The notes beneath the pieces were generated by a model that had not been told where the DNA came from, did not search any database, and worked only from the letters and a program-made list of their open reading frames with translations. Made by a program: the position numbers and the translations under genes. Below are positions 17,345 to 26,341 of a stretch of 64,000 bases of DNA, piece after piece (position 1 is the first letter of the stretch; the number at the start of each line of letters is the position of its first letter). The DNA comes from Yoonia sp. I 8.24. Its GTDB lineage: Bacteria; Pseudomonadota; Alphaproteobacteria; Rhodobacterales; Rhodobacteraceae. The DNA is taken from assembly GCF_022096995.1 (NCBI RefSeq), contig NZ_JACXGQ010000004.1, positions 248,001 to 312,000 of the forward strand, read 5' to 3'.

Positions 17345-18289
17345 TCAGTCGTAAAGGACGGCTGCGATTTCCGCGTCATCCATATTGGACTGATCGTAGT
17401 AGTAGAAACCAGTGTCGATGACTTTTGGCACCGCTTCGCCAGCAACTGTCATGACGGCGGCCTTAACGGTCTCATAGCCGATGCCCACGGGGTTTTGCGT
17501 GATCGCACCAGCCATCAGACCAGAACGCACCGCTTCTTTTTGTGCCGCGCCACTGTCGTAGCCAATGATGACGACGTCTGCGCCACTTTCGGTCACACCG
17601 TTCACGATACCAATGGCCGAACCTTCGTTCGCGCCAAACAGACCCTTAAGGTCAGGGTTGGCTGTCAGGATCGATTTAGTAATCTCGGTTGAGATCAGGT
17701 GATCACCACCGCCATATTGGATCGAAACGATCTCGATATCTGGGTATTTCGCCGCAACTTGATCGACGAAACCATCGACGCGCTCGATGCCGGTGACGCT
17801 CGTTTGGTCGTGCGAGATGATCGCAACTTTTCCGGCGCCACCAATGGCTTCTGCCATTTTGTCCGCAGCCAATGCAGCAGAGGCAAGGTTATCGGTTGTG
17901 CAGGTCGTCACGGGGATGTCACTGGCAACACCGCTGTCAAAAGCGATGATTGGAATGCCCGCTGCATCAATTTCGCGCAGCATTGGGATAGAGGCCTGAC
18001 TGTCCACCGCGGCAAACCCGATCGCGGCCGGGTTTTTTGCAAGCGCCGCGGCGAGCATATCGATCTGACGGTCAACCTGCCCTTCATTGTCGGGGCCTTC
18101 AAACGTGACATCAACGCCAAATTCAGCTGCCGCCTGTTCGGATCCAAGCTTCACAGCCTGCCAGAACTGGTGCGAAAATCCTTTTGAGATCAATGGGATG
18201 TAGTGCCGCGTTTGACCGATCACGACCGTTGTACTGGTCAGTACCGTTGTGGCACTTAGGCCCGCAATCATTTCTCTTCTGTTCAACAT
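17345..18289 (-). CDS. Sugar ABC transporter periplasmic binding protein (probable L-fucose)
   Basis: A periplasmic type I sugar-binding protein (RbsB-like) of 314 residues. The N-terminus MLNRREMIAGLSATTVLTSTTVV is an export signal with a twin-arginine-like NRREM, which may mean Tat export. The mature part has HQFWQAVKLGSEQAA, GFAAVDSQASIPMLREIDAAGIPIIAFDS and a hinge region typical of the ribose/galactose group. The start at 18289 has GAGGAATAACT upstream. It is the binding component for the permease and ATPase genes just upstream. Fucose as ligand is inferred from the surrounding enzymes. Confidence 0.85.
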   Translation of the reverse strand: MLNRREMIAGLSATTVLTSTTVVIGQTRHYIPLISKGFSHQFWQAVKLGSEQAAAEFGVDVTFEGPDNEGQVDRQIDMLAAALAKNPAAIGFAAVDSQASIPMLREIDAAGIPIIAFDSGVASDIPVTTCTTDNLASAALAADKMAEAIGGAGKVAIISHDQTSVTGIERVDGFVDQVAAKYPDIEIVSIQYGGGDHLISTEITKSILTANPDLKGLFGANEGSAIGIVNGVTESGADVVIIGYDSGAAQKEAVRSGLMAGAITQNPVGIGYETVKAAVMTVAGEAVPKVIDTGFYYYDQSNMDDAEIAAVLYD

Positions 18290-18354
18290 AGTTATTCCTC
18301 CATTTATATGTTGTCGTCTCTGTGTCGTGTCTGGGGGCTTATGCCCTACGCATG

Positions 18355-19362
18355 TTAGGACCCTTTGCGGCGTCGTACCGTGTCGGCATAGACGGCCAGA
18401 ATGATGATTGCGCCGGTCACAACGGTTTGCCATTCCTGTGCCACCGACAAGATTCGCAACCCGTTCAGCAACACAGCCATGATCAACGCACCGATCAGCG
18501 TCCCTACGATTGTCCCACGCCCGCCGGACAGCGATGTGCCACCAATGACCACGGCCGCAATTGCTTCGAGTTCGTAGCCAAGCCCAAGTGCTGGTTGCGC
18601 AGAATTCAAACGTGATGCGATGATCAGGCCCGCAATCCCGACAATGGCACCCGAAAGTGTATAGATCGCGATTTTCCAGTTGTTCGTGTTGACGCCGGAC
18701 AGGCGGACAGCCTCTTCGTTGCTTCCCAGCGCGAAACAGTAACGCCCCAGAACTGTGCGGCTCAGAATATAGGACGTGGCCCCCGCCACGACGAACAGGA
18801 TGAGCACGCCATTGGGAATGGGAAGCGACGGAAGAACTTCGCCAATCAGCGAGCCACGCGAAATTAGATCAAAACCCGGCGTATCATTGAAATAGATCGG
18901 GCGGGTGCCCGAGATCACGAGGCTTAGCCCCTTGAGGATCAGCATCATACCTAGGGTCGCAATGAAGGGCGGGATTTTCATCTTGGCGACAAGCGAGCCC
19001 GATATAAAACCGCAAAATGCGCCGGTCAAAATGCCTGTCAAAACACCCAAAGGAAGCGGCAAGCCGAGATTGGTCAAAACCATGCCCGTCATCACAGCCG
19101 TAAAGGTCATCAGCGTACCAACGGACAGGTCAATCCCACCAGTGATGATCACAAGCGTCGCTGCAATCGCAAGCACCCCGTTCACAGATGTCGCCTGCAA
19201 AATCGCAATCATATTAGACGTTTGCATGAAATTCGGCGAAGCAATGCTAAACCCAATCAACAGGATAACCAAACTGGTAAATGCAAGAATTTTCTGGAAC
19301 GCCCCGCCAGCCACGAGTTTGGCAAAAGCGCCTTGTGTGTCAGTATTTATCATGGCGGTCAT
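18355..19362 (-). CDS. Sugar ABC transporter permease (RbsC-like)
   Basis: An inner-membrane permease of 335 residues with about 8-10 hydrophobic segments, of the RbsC/XylH-type branched family. It includes [15 protein letters not shown] near residue 75 and [27 protein letters not shown] near the C-terminus, both classic for sugar permeases of this group. The start overlaps the upstream ATPase stop by 4 bases. It forms an importer with the adjacent ATPase and binding protein. Confidence 0.9.
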   Translation of the reverse strand: MTAMINTDTQGAFAKLVAGGAFQKILAFTSLVILLIGFSIASPNFMQTSNMIAILQATSVNGVLAIAATLVIITGGIDLSVGTLMTFTAVMTGMVLTNLGLPLPLGVLTGILTGAFCGFISGSLVAKMKIPPFIATLGMMLILKGLSLVISGTRPIYFNDTPGFDLISRGSLIGEVLPSLPIPNGVLILFVVAGATSYILSRTVLGRYCFALGSNEEAVRLSGVNTNNWKIAIYTLSGAIVGIAGLIIASRLNSAQPALGLGYELEAIAAVVIGGTSLSGGRGTIVGTLIGALIMAVLLNGLRILSVAQEWQTVVTGAIIILAVYADTVRRRKGS

Positions 19363-20873
19363 TGGATGGATTCCTCGGTTTTGTCGGTCTGTGTCGCGAG
19401 CTTCATAATTTGTTCTTGCGTGGCCCCTTCACGCGGCACGATGCCGGTCAGATGGCCTTCGCACATGACGGCGATCCGGTGTGAGAGCCGCAGAATTTCC
19501 GGCAATTCAGAGCTGATCACGATAATCGCGCGCCCTTGGGCCGCGAGATCTTCGAGTAGCCGATAAATTTCGGATTTTGCGCCAACATCAATGCCACGTG
19601 TCGGTTCGTCAAAGATCAAGATGTCGCAATCGCGCAGCAGCCATTTGGCAATGACAACTTTTTGCTGGTTCCCACCCGACAAAAGGCCGACGTCTTGCAT
19701 ATCGGACGGCGTCCGAATGCCAAGCTGCTCAATGAACCCATCAGCAGTTTGCTTCATCGCCGCCTCGTCCAAGACACCTGTCTTGCTGGTGAACTTACCC
19801 ATCGCAGCCATCGCGATATTGGCGCGCACCGTCATATCAAGTGCGAGACCGAAATGCTTGCGGTCTTCGGACAGATACCCAATCCCCGCGCCAACAGCAT
19901 CATAGGGGCTACGGATATTGCAAGGCTGCCCATGCACCAAAATCTCGCCGCCATCACGCGGATCGGCACCAAAGATGATCCGTGCCACCTCTGTCCGCCC
20001 AGCGCCCATCAGCCCCGCAAACCCTAAGATTTCACCTTGTTTGACGCTAAAGCTGACATCGTGAATTTCACGGCCCCGCTTCAACCCGCGCACTTCGAGC
20101 GCAGTTTCAGCGTCCGACGTATCAGGAATAACTGTCGGCTTGTCCTTGACTTCGCGGCCAACCATCAGCTCGATAATCTTCGCCAGCGGGGTTTGCGCCG
20201 CATCCAGCGTATCAATCCACGCGCCGTCCCGCATCACGGTCACACGGTCCGCTATGCGCTTAATTTCATCCATCTTATGGCTGATATAGATGATGCCGAC
20301 GCCGTCCGCTTTGAGACGGCGAATAACTTCGAACAGCTCAGCGATTTCAACATCGTTAAGCGCGGCCGTCGGTTCATCCATGATCAAAACGCGCGGTTTG
20401 TAGGACAGCGCCTTGGCGATTTCGATCAACTGCTGGCGGGCGATGGTTTGATCGCCGACATGCGCACGCGGGTTCATGTCCAGCTTCATCGACGCAAAGA
20501 TTTCTGCAGTTTGTTGATTGAGCGCGGCTTCATCCAAACGCCCAAAACTGCGGCGCGGTTCGCGCCCGATAAAGACATTCTGGGCCGCGGTCAGGTCATT
20601 CATCAGGCTGAGCTCCTGATGGATAATCCCGATCCCCATATCTTGGGCGGCGCGCGGGCTGTCGGGGGCCGTATCGAACCCGTCGATCGCCACCGTCCCC
20701 CCATCGCGCGTATAAACACCTGACAGGATTTTCATCAGCGTCGATTTACCTGCGCCGTTTTCGCCCATCAACGCGTGGACTTCGCCACTGTGCAGGTCAA
20801 ATTGCACATTTTTCAGCGCATGCACGCCCGGGAACCGCTTTTCGATACCCGTCATTGCGACCAATTTTGTCAT
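19359..20873 (-). CDS. Sugar ABC transporter ATP-binding protein (RbsA-like, two domains)
   Basis: A 504-residue tandem ATPase. Domain 1 has Walker [10 protein letters not shown] near residue 37 and Walker [14 protein letters not shown]. Domain 2 carries a diverged Walker A region ([16 protein letters not shown]), an intact signature [10 protein letters not shown], and [14 protein letters not shown]. That asymmetry is normal for RbsA/MglA-type proteins. It energises uptake with the RbsC-like permease, which it overlaps by 4 bases. It follows the SDR gene by 33 bases in the fucose operon. Confidence 0.92.
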   Translation of the reverse strand: MTKLVAMTGIEKRFPGVHALKNVQFDLHSGEVHALMGENGAGKSTLMKILSGVYTRDGGTVAIDGFDTAPDSPRAAQDMGIGIIHQELSLMNDLTAAQNVFIGREPRRSFGRLDEAALNQQTAEIFASMKLDMNPRAHVGDQTIARQQLIEIAKALSYKPRVLIMDEPTAALNDVEIAELFEVIRRLKADGVGIIYISHKMDEIKRIADRVTVMRDGAWIDTLDAAQTPLAKIIELMVGREVKDKPTVIPDTSDAETALEVRGLKRGREIHDVSFSVKQGEILGFAGLMGAGRTEVARIIFGADPRDGGEILVHGQPCNIRSPYDAVGAGIGYLSEDRKHFGLALDMTVRANIAMAAMGKFTSKTGVLDEAAMKQTADGFIEQLGIRTPSDMQDVGLLSGGNQQKVVIAKWLLRDCDILIFDEPTRGIDVGAKSEIYRLLEDLAAQGRAIIVISSELPEILRLSHRIAVMCEGHLTGIVPREGATQEQIMKLATQTDKTEESIQ

Positions 20874-20906
20874 GATGCTGAGGCCCTCCCAAACCTTGGC
20901 GCGGTG

Positions 20907-21653
20907 CTAGATCGTCACGCCGCCATCAACCAAGACCGCTTGCCCGGTGACATAGCTGCTACCGTCAGACAGCAGATGAATGATCGTCGGGGTCATATCG
21001 TTGACCGTTGCCAGACGCCCAATCGGTTGGCGCGCGGCAAAGTCTTTTTCGGCCTGCACCGGGTCATCAAACGCATCAATCCGTCCGCGTAGTGACGGGG
21101 TGTCGACCGTGCCAGGGCACAGCGCGTTGCAGCGCAACCCTTGACCGACAAAATCAGCAGCAATACCTTTGGTCAGCCCTAAAACAGCGGCCTTTGTGGT
21201 GCCGTAGGCTGTGCGCATCGGAAAGCCTTTGATCGACGAGGCCATTGACGACATATTCAGGATCGACGCGGTGCCCGTGATTTCAGCACGGCGGAGCATG
21301 CCGGGAATGAACGCCCGACTGATCCGCACCATTGACGTGATATTCACGCTGACTGACAGATCCCAATCGGCATCTGAAATATCCAAGATGGTGCCATTGT
21401 GGACCATGCCCGCGCAGTTAAACAGGCCATCTAGATCAGGCAGTTCTTCGGCCAAGGCCAGCGTCGCGGCGGCATCTGTTACGTCAAAATAGCGGGTCTC
21501 GATACCTGTGATCCCATCAAGAGACGCCAAAGCATCGCGGTTCACATCTGTTGCAAATACCTTTGCCCCCTCAGCGGCACAGGCGATTGCTGCAGCACGC
21601 CCCATGCCTTGGCCCGCAGCTGTGATCAGGATCGTTTTATCTTTTAGTCGCAT
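20907..21653 (-). CDS. SDR oxidoreductase, probable 2-keto-3-deoxy-L-fuconate dehydrogenase
   Basis: A 248-residue short-chain dehydrogenase. The NAD-binding TAAGQGMGRA near residue 11, the NCAG segment near 87, a catalytic Ser region LNMSSMASS, the YGTTK Tyr-x3-Lys motif near 157 and a VLVDGGVTI ending are all present. It resembles the known 2-keto-3-deoxy-L-fuconate 4-dehydrogenases and lies between the UxaA-type dehydratase and the fucose ABC genes. The predicted product is 2,4-diketo-3-deoxy-L-fuconate, the substrate of the FAH enzyme at 16427. Substrate assignment is from context. Confidence 0.82.
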   Translation of the reverse strand: MRLKDKTILITAAGQGMGRAAAIACAAEGAKVFATDVNRDALASLDGITGIETRYFDVTDAAATLALAEELPDLDGLFNCAGMVHNGTILDISDADWDLSVSVNITSMVRISRAFIPGMLRRAEITGTASILNMSSMASSIKGFPMRTAYGTTKAAVLGLTKGIAADFVGQGLRCNALCPGTVDTPSLRGRIDAFDDPVQAEKDFAARQPIGRLATVNDMTPTIIHLLSDGSSYVTGQAVLVDGGVTI

Positions 21654-21677
21654 AGTGGGCTCCTCCCTTTTGGTCAG

Positions 21678-23192
21678 TTACATGACCGCGCCGATTTGCC
21701 ATGGGACGAATTCAACGCCGCCAAAGCCCAGTTCTTCGCTTTTGGTTTTTTCGCCAGAGGCCACCCGAATGAACAATTCAAACAGGTCACGCCCTTTGTC
21801 TTCGATCGACAGGCCTTCGGTGACGATATCACCGCAGTTCATGTCCATATCTTCGGACAATCGCGCATACATTTCACTATTGGTGGCAATCTTGATGCCC
21901 GGCGTCGGCATATAGCCAGACACAGACCCGCGCCCGGTGGTAAACGCGATCAGGTTCGCCCCCGATGCGACTTGCCCGGTGACAGAGCACGGATCAAAAC
22001 CGGGACTATCCATAAAGACAAATCCGGGCGTCGTGATCTTCTCGGCAAATTTGTAAACATCCGCGAGCGGTGCACTGCCGCTTTTAGCGACCGCCCCAAG
22101 TGATTTCTCTAAGATCGTGGTCAAGCCACCACGCTTGTTGCCGGGGCTAGGGTTATTGTCCATCTCACCGCCATTGCGTGCGGTGTAATCTTCCCACCAG
22201 CGCACCCGGTCGATCAGCTTTTGGCCAACTTCGGCAGAAACCGCACGACGCGTGAGCAGATGTTCCGCGCCATAGATTTCAGAGGTTTCTGACAAAATCG
22301 TCGTGCCGCCATGCTGGATCAGTAAATCAGACGCCACGCCCAGCGCAGGGTTGGCGGTAATGCCTGAATAGCCATCAGAACCGCCACATTGCATCCCAAC
22401 CATGATTTTAGATATCGGGGCCGGTTGGCGCGTGGCTTGGTTCGCGAGCACGGCGACACCTGCCAATTCGACCAACCCTTTTTCAATCGTTTTGCGCGTT
22501 CCACCTTCTTGTTGGATCGTCATATAGCGCAGCGCGCCATCCGCGCGGATCGGCCGCCCGTCGACCAATGCGGACAACTGCATCACTTCGCAACCCAGCC
22601 CAATCAAAAGAACGCCACCGAAATTCGGGTGACACGCATAACCCGACAAGGTCCGAAACAACGCGTCATAACCTTCGTTTTCGCCTGACATGCCGCAGCC
22701 TGTGCCATGGGTGATCGGCACAATGCCATCAACGTTGGGGAAATCATCCAGCAAGCCCGTTTTCTCAGCGGCCTCTGCGATGAATTTCGCGACCGACCCG
22801 GAACAATTCACCGATGTCAAAATGCCGATATAGTTACGCGTGCCCACGCCGCCGTCGGCACGGTGATAGCCATCGAATATGCGCGGATCATTAGCAGCGG
22901 CAAGCTGTTTAACTTCACTGGCAAACGCATAATCTTGGGTGTGGTCGCCCATGCCAAGGTTCTGCACATGAATATGTTCACCCGCGGCAATATCCGTCTT
23001 TGCCTGCCCAATCGTCTGACCATAGCGAATCACGTTTTCGCCCTGCGCTATCGCGCGCCGCGCGATTTTGTGCCCCCGTTTTATAGCACCTAGCAACGGA
23101 ACGGCGACCCCGCCCACAACAGTACCAGCCACCAAATCTGCAAGCGCGATGACGATATTATCGTCGTCATGAAGGCAGATTACGTCGGGCAT
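21678..23192 (-). CDS. UxaA/altronate dehydratase family protein, probable L-fuconate dehydratase
   Basis: A 504-residue UxaA-family dehydratase with an N-terminal SAF-like domain (about 1-90) and a C-terminal metal-dependent catalytic domain. The latter has VPITHGTGCGMSGENEGY, GCEVMQLSALVDG, MVGMQCGGSDGYSGITANPALG and a GVGTRNYIG linker. Annotators would normally call it altronate or galactarate dehydratase. Here it sits in a fucose pathway lacking an enolase-family fuconate dehydratase, so L-fuconate (or a close aldonate) is the likely substrate. It is the first gene of the minus-strand operon, divergent from gntR across a palindrome. Confidence 0.8.
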   Translation of the reverse strand: MPDVICLHDDDNIVIALADLVAGTVVGGVAVPLLGAIKRGHKIARRAIAQGENVIRYGQTIGQAKTDIAAGEHIHVQNLGMGDHTQDYAFASEVKQLAAANDPRIFDGYHRADGGVGTRNYIGILTSVNCSGSVAKFIAEAAEKTGLLDDFPNVDGIVPITHGTGCGMSGENEGYDALFRTLSGYACHPNFGGVLLIGLGCEVMQLSALVDGRPIRADGALRYMTIQQEGGTRKTIEKGLVELAGVAVLANQATRQPAPISKIMVGMQCGGSDGYSGITANPALGVASDLLIQHGGTTILSETSEIYGAEHLLTRRAVSAEVGQKLIDRVRWWEDYTARNGGEMDNNPSPGNKRGGLTTILEKSLGAVAKSGSAPLADVYKFAEKITTPGFVFMDSPGFDPCSVTGQVASGANLIAFTTGRGSVSGYMPTPGIKIATNSEMYARLSEDMDMNCGDIVTEGLSIEDKGRDLFELFIRVASGEKTKSEELGFGGVEFVPWQIGAVM

Positions 23193-23269
23193 ATGGGCGT
23201 CCTATCTTGGCGTGGCGTAATTCGTTAAGAAGTGAAAGCACAATTAGCTTTACATGAGCCATATGTCAA

Positions 23270-23281
23270 CTAACATGTTAG
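23270..23281. promoter_or_regulatory. Palindromic operator between the fucose operons
   Basis: CTAACATGTTAG is a perfect 12-base palindrome in the 108-base divergent spacer, 20 bases before the gntR start and 78 bases before uxaA. It is the best candidate site for the adjacent GntR regulator, which would control both operons and itself. Confidence 0.5.
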
Positions 23282-23300
23282 CTGTGAACGGAGAAAAGAC

Positions 23301-24008
23301 TTGGCGAATATTACGAATATCTACAGCGGCACGCTCGCTGACATCGAAAAACTAGATGGGCCGCTTTCGCAGCGGGTCTACACGGCGCTGCGTGACGCGA
23401 TTCTTGATATGAAAATTGCACCCGGCGAGGTGTTGCGCAAAGCAACGATCTGCGAACAGTTCGGTGTTTCGCGATCCCCTGTGGCCGAGGCGCTGACCCG
23501 GCTTTCAGGTGAAGGGCTGGTGGATGTGATCCCGCAATCGGCCACACGGGTTACCCGGTTCTCGCTTGAAGAAATACGCGAGGAATGTTTCCTGCGCGAC
23601 GCGGTAGAGGTCGCAGCCGTCAAACGCGTCGCAACCACCCGTACCGATGCGCAGCTTTTGCAACTATCCCGCAATATACGCCTGCAATCATTGCTAGTCG
23701 AAGACAAGGACTTCCACGGGTTCTTTGAGGCCGACGAAGCGTTCCACGCCATGCTGCTTGAATTTACCGGCTTTCGGTCGGTCGCGGCGATTGCTGGGCA
23801 ATTGTCATTGCAGCTACGACGCGCCCGCGTGCTCATTCTCCCCGAAGAAGGCCGCCCCGCTGAAACGGTCATTGAACACACCGCCGTGCTTGATGCCATT
23901 CGCGCAAGCGACGAAGACGGGGCCGCCCGCGCTATGCGCCACCATCTTGGGCAGCTGATCGTGCGTATTGAGCCGCTTGAAAAACAATACCCCGACTTTT
24001 TTCGTTAG
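23301..24008 (+). CDS. GntR family regulator, FCD subfamily
   Basis: A 235-residue regulator with an N-terminal winged helix-turn-helix (about 20-85, including YTALRDAILDMKIAPGEVLRKATICEQFGVSRSPVAEALTRL) and a C-terminal all-helical FCD ligand domain. It starts at a TTG codon (23301) with GGAG six to seven bases ahead. No nearby ATG gives the full N-terminus. It is the first gene of the plus-strand fucose operon and probably represses both divergent operons, with a pathway intermediate as inducer (inference). Confidence 0.88.
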   Translation: MANITNIYSGTLADIEKLDGPLSQRVYTALRDAILDMKIAPGEVLRKATICEQFGVSRSPVAEALTRLSGEGLVDVIPQSATRVTRFSLEEIREECFLRDAVEVAAVKRVATTRTDAQLLQLSRNIRLQSLLVEDKDFHGFFEADEAFHAMLLEFTGFRSVAAIAGQLSLQLRRARVLILPEEGRPAETVIEHTAVLDAIRASDEDGAARAMRHHLGQLIVRIEPLEKQYPDFFR

Positions 24009-24026
24009 GACCTAAAGGATCACACC

Positions 24027-25055
24027 ATGCGCGTTACGCAGCAAAACCTGCTCAACAATCGGACAAAAACGCCAATCGCGTTGACGGCGATGGGGTTTGG
24101 GGCGGCGCCTTTGGGCAACCTGTACCGCGCGATGACCGATGCGCAGGCGGGTGAAACAATGACCGCAGCGCTGAATGCCGGGTTTGGCTATTTTGATACG
24201 GCACCGTTTTACGGGCTAGGCCTATCTGAACAGCGGGTCGGGCGCGCCTTGGGCAATCGCGCTGATATGGTCATTTCCACCAAGGTTGGCCGCCTCTTGC
24301 ATGATTGCAAGCCAAGCGAGGCCACCCCAGAAATGTATGTCGACGTGCCGTCGCGGCGGATCACGTTTGACTATTCCTATGATGGGATCATGCGCAGCTT
24401 TGCAGCGAGCCTGAACCGCCTCAATGGCGCGCGCCCAGACATCTTATTGCTTCATGACATCGATGCTGGCACCCACGGTCAGGCTCTCTCGGACAAGCAT
24501 ATGCGTGATCTTTTTGATCGCGGCGGCTACCGGGCCCTGAAAGAGCTGCGCGACGCAGGTGACATCGCCGCGATTGGTGCGGGCGTGAATGATTGGCAAA
24601 TCTGTGAAAAGCTATTGGGCGAGGCCGCGTTTGACTGCTTTTTGCTGGCCGGGCGCTATACATTATTAGAGCAAGAGGCGCTGGATAGTTTTCTGCCGCT
24701 TTGCGAAAAACGCGACGTCGGGATCATCCTTGGTGGCCCTTATAATTCTGGCATTCTCGCGACAGGTGCCGTGCCCGGTGCCCGGTATAATTATATGCCA
24801 GCAGAACAACCCATCCTTGACCAGGTCGCCAAGATCGAGGCGGTCTGCACCAGTCACAACGTGCCCCTGATCGCAGCGGCACTGCAATTCGTGATGGGAC
24901 ACCCAGCCGTGCGCAGCGTCATCCCCGGCGCCGCGAACTCGACCGAGATCGCCAGCAATGTTGCCCTGTTCAACACAAAGATTCCCTCAGCTTTGTGGTC
25001 AGATCTACGCACCCAAGGGCTGATCCGCCCGGACACCCCCTGCCCTCAGGAGTAA
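24027..25055 (+). CDS. Aldo/keto reductase, probable L-fucose (D-threo-aldose) 1-dehydrogenase
   Basis: A 342-residue aldo/keto reductase. The family tetrad can be placed: Asp and Tyr in FDTAPFYG (near residue 52-58), Lys in VISTKVG, and His in ILLLHDID. The sequence is of the D-threo-aldose 1-dehydrogenase type, which oxidises L-fucose to L-fucono-lactone with NAD(P)+. It follows gntR by 18 bases with AAAGGATC ahead of the ATG. The next two genes encode a mutarotase and a lactonase, exactly the adjoining steps. Confidence 0.87.
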   Translation: MRVTQQNLLNNRTKTPIALTAMGFGAAPLGNLYRAMTDAQAGETMTAALNAGFGYFDTAPFYGLGLSEQRVGRALGNRADMVISTKVGRLLHDCKPSEATPEMYVDVPSRRITFDYSYDGIMRSFAASLNRLNGARPDILLLHDIDAGTHGQALSDKHMRDLFDRGGYRALKELRDAGDIAAIGAGVNDWQICEKLLGEAAFDCFLLAGRYTLLEQEALDSFLPLCEKRDVGIILGGPYNSGILATGAVPGARYNYMPAEQPILDQVAKIEAVCTSHNVPLIAAALQFVMGHPAVRSVIPGAANSTEIASNVALFNTKIPSALWSDLRTQGLIRPDTPCPQE

Positions 25056-25058
25056 CAG

Positions 25059-25475
25059 ATGCTTTATCACATTCCCCCTATCCTATCGCCTGATTTGCTG
25101 TGGACGTTGCGCGCGATGGGCCATGGCGATGAAATCGTGATCGCTGATGCAAATTTCCCCGCCGAAGGGCTGGAACCCAAAACCTTGCGCCTTGATGGGA
25201 TCAGTGCAACCGATACGCTGGCCGCCGTGGTGCAATTGCTGCCGCTCGATACCTATGTGCCGACGCCTGCAAATACGATGCAGGTCGTTGGTGATCCCGA
25301 TGCCGTACCTGAAATTGTCACGGCATTCCAAGCCCTGATCCCCGACCATACAATCGGATCCATCGAGAGGTTCGCGTTTTATGAACGTGCGGCCAAAGCC
25401 TTTGCCGTTGTGCAGACGGGCGAAACCCGGCTGTACGGCAATATCATCCTGACCAAAGGGGTGATAGGCACATGA
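25059..25475 (+). CDS. fucU: RbsD/FucU family mutarotase, probable L-fucose mutarotase
   Basis: A 138-residue RbsD/FucU protein that interconverts sugar anomers. The N-terminal YHIPPILSPDLLWTLRAMGHGDEIVIADANFP contains the catalytic His in GHGD and the AD.NFP motif typical of FucU. A C-terminal GNIILTKGV matches the family end. It sits 3 bases behind the dehydrogenase and overlaps the lactonase start by 4. Feeding the right anomer to the 1-dehydrogenase is the inferred role. Confidence 0.88.
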   Translation: MLYHIPPILSPDLLWTLRAMGHGDEIVIADANFPAEGLEPKTLRLDGISATDTLAAVVQLLPLDTYVPTPANTMQVVGDPDAVPEIVTAFQALIPDHTIGSIERFAFYERAAKAFAVVQTGETRLYGNIILTKGVIGT

Positions 25476-26287
25476 AAATTGACGCGCATCAGCATTTTTG
25501 GGCAATCGCGCGTGGGGACTATGGCTGGCTCACGCCCGATATTGCGCCGCTTTACCACGATTTTCAGCCCCGCGACCTGCGCCCACATTTATCCGCTTGT
25601 GGCGTCGACGGCACGGTACTTGTACAAGCCGCGCCAACTGATGCCGAAACGACCTATATGCTGTCGCTCGCCGCGCAAAATGATTTCATCCTTGGTGTCG
25701 TCGGATGGGTCGATTTTGAAGCCACAGACGCCCCTGACCAAATCGCAGCGCTTGCGCAAAATCCCAAACTCGTCGGGCTGCGCCCAATGATCCAAGATAT
25801 CGCAGATGACGCGTGGATGTTGCGACCAGCGCTCAGCCCCGCGTTTGAGGCGATGATCGCGCATGATCTCACCTTTGATGCGCTGGTCCAGCCCCGGCAT
25901 CTTGATACCCTCATGACATTATTAGACCACCACCCAATGCTGCGCACAGTCATTGACCATGGGGCAAAACCCGACATTCGCGCAGGTCATTTTGATGATT
26001 GGGCAACAGGCATGGCCCGGCTCGCATCTGATACCAATGCACATTGTAAGCTGTCTGGGCTGGTCACCGAAGCCAATGCCGATTGGACCCCGACAGATAT
26101 CGCCCCCTATGTGGCGCATCTTTTGTCGTGCTTTGGTCCAGAGCGGGTCATTTGGGGCAGCGATTGGCCCGTCTCCACATTGGCCGCGACCTATCAACGC
26201 TGGCATGATGTCGCGCTGGCGCTTGTGGGTGCAGATCATCCCAGCGTATTTGGCGGCACCGCACAAAAAGCTTACCGATTGGCGTGA
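25472..26287 (+). CDS. Amidohydrolase-family lactonase, probable L-fuconolactonase
   Basis: A 271-residue TIM-barrel amidohydrolase (COG3618 type). The N-terminal IDAHQHFWAI holds the H-x-H metal or substrate site, and C-terminal VIWGSDWPVS has the conserved Asp. This subfamily includes L-fuconolactonase and L-rhamnono-lactonase, which open aldonolactones. It overlaps fucU by 4 bases. With the dehydrogenase it would give L-fuconate for the UxaA-type dehydratase. Confidence 0.85.
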   Translation: MKIDAHQHFWAIARGDYGWLTPDIAPLYHDFQPRDLRPHLSACGVDGTVLVQAAPTDAETTYMLSLAAQNDFILGVVGWVDFEATDAPDQIAALAQNPKLVGLRPMIQDIADDAWMLRPALSPAFEAMIAHDLTFDALVQPRHLDTLMTLLDHHPMLRTVIDHGAKPDIRAGHFDDWATGMARLASDTNAHCKLSGLVTEANADWTPTDIAPYVAHLLSCFGPERVIWGSDWPVSTLAATYQRWHDVALALVGADHPSVFGGTAQKAYRLA

Positions 26288-26341
26288 TCTCATTGCGCTT
26301 TGTGTGAAAACCACGCAAGTTTGCGGCGAAGGGGGCGCGCT

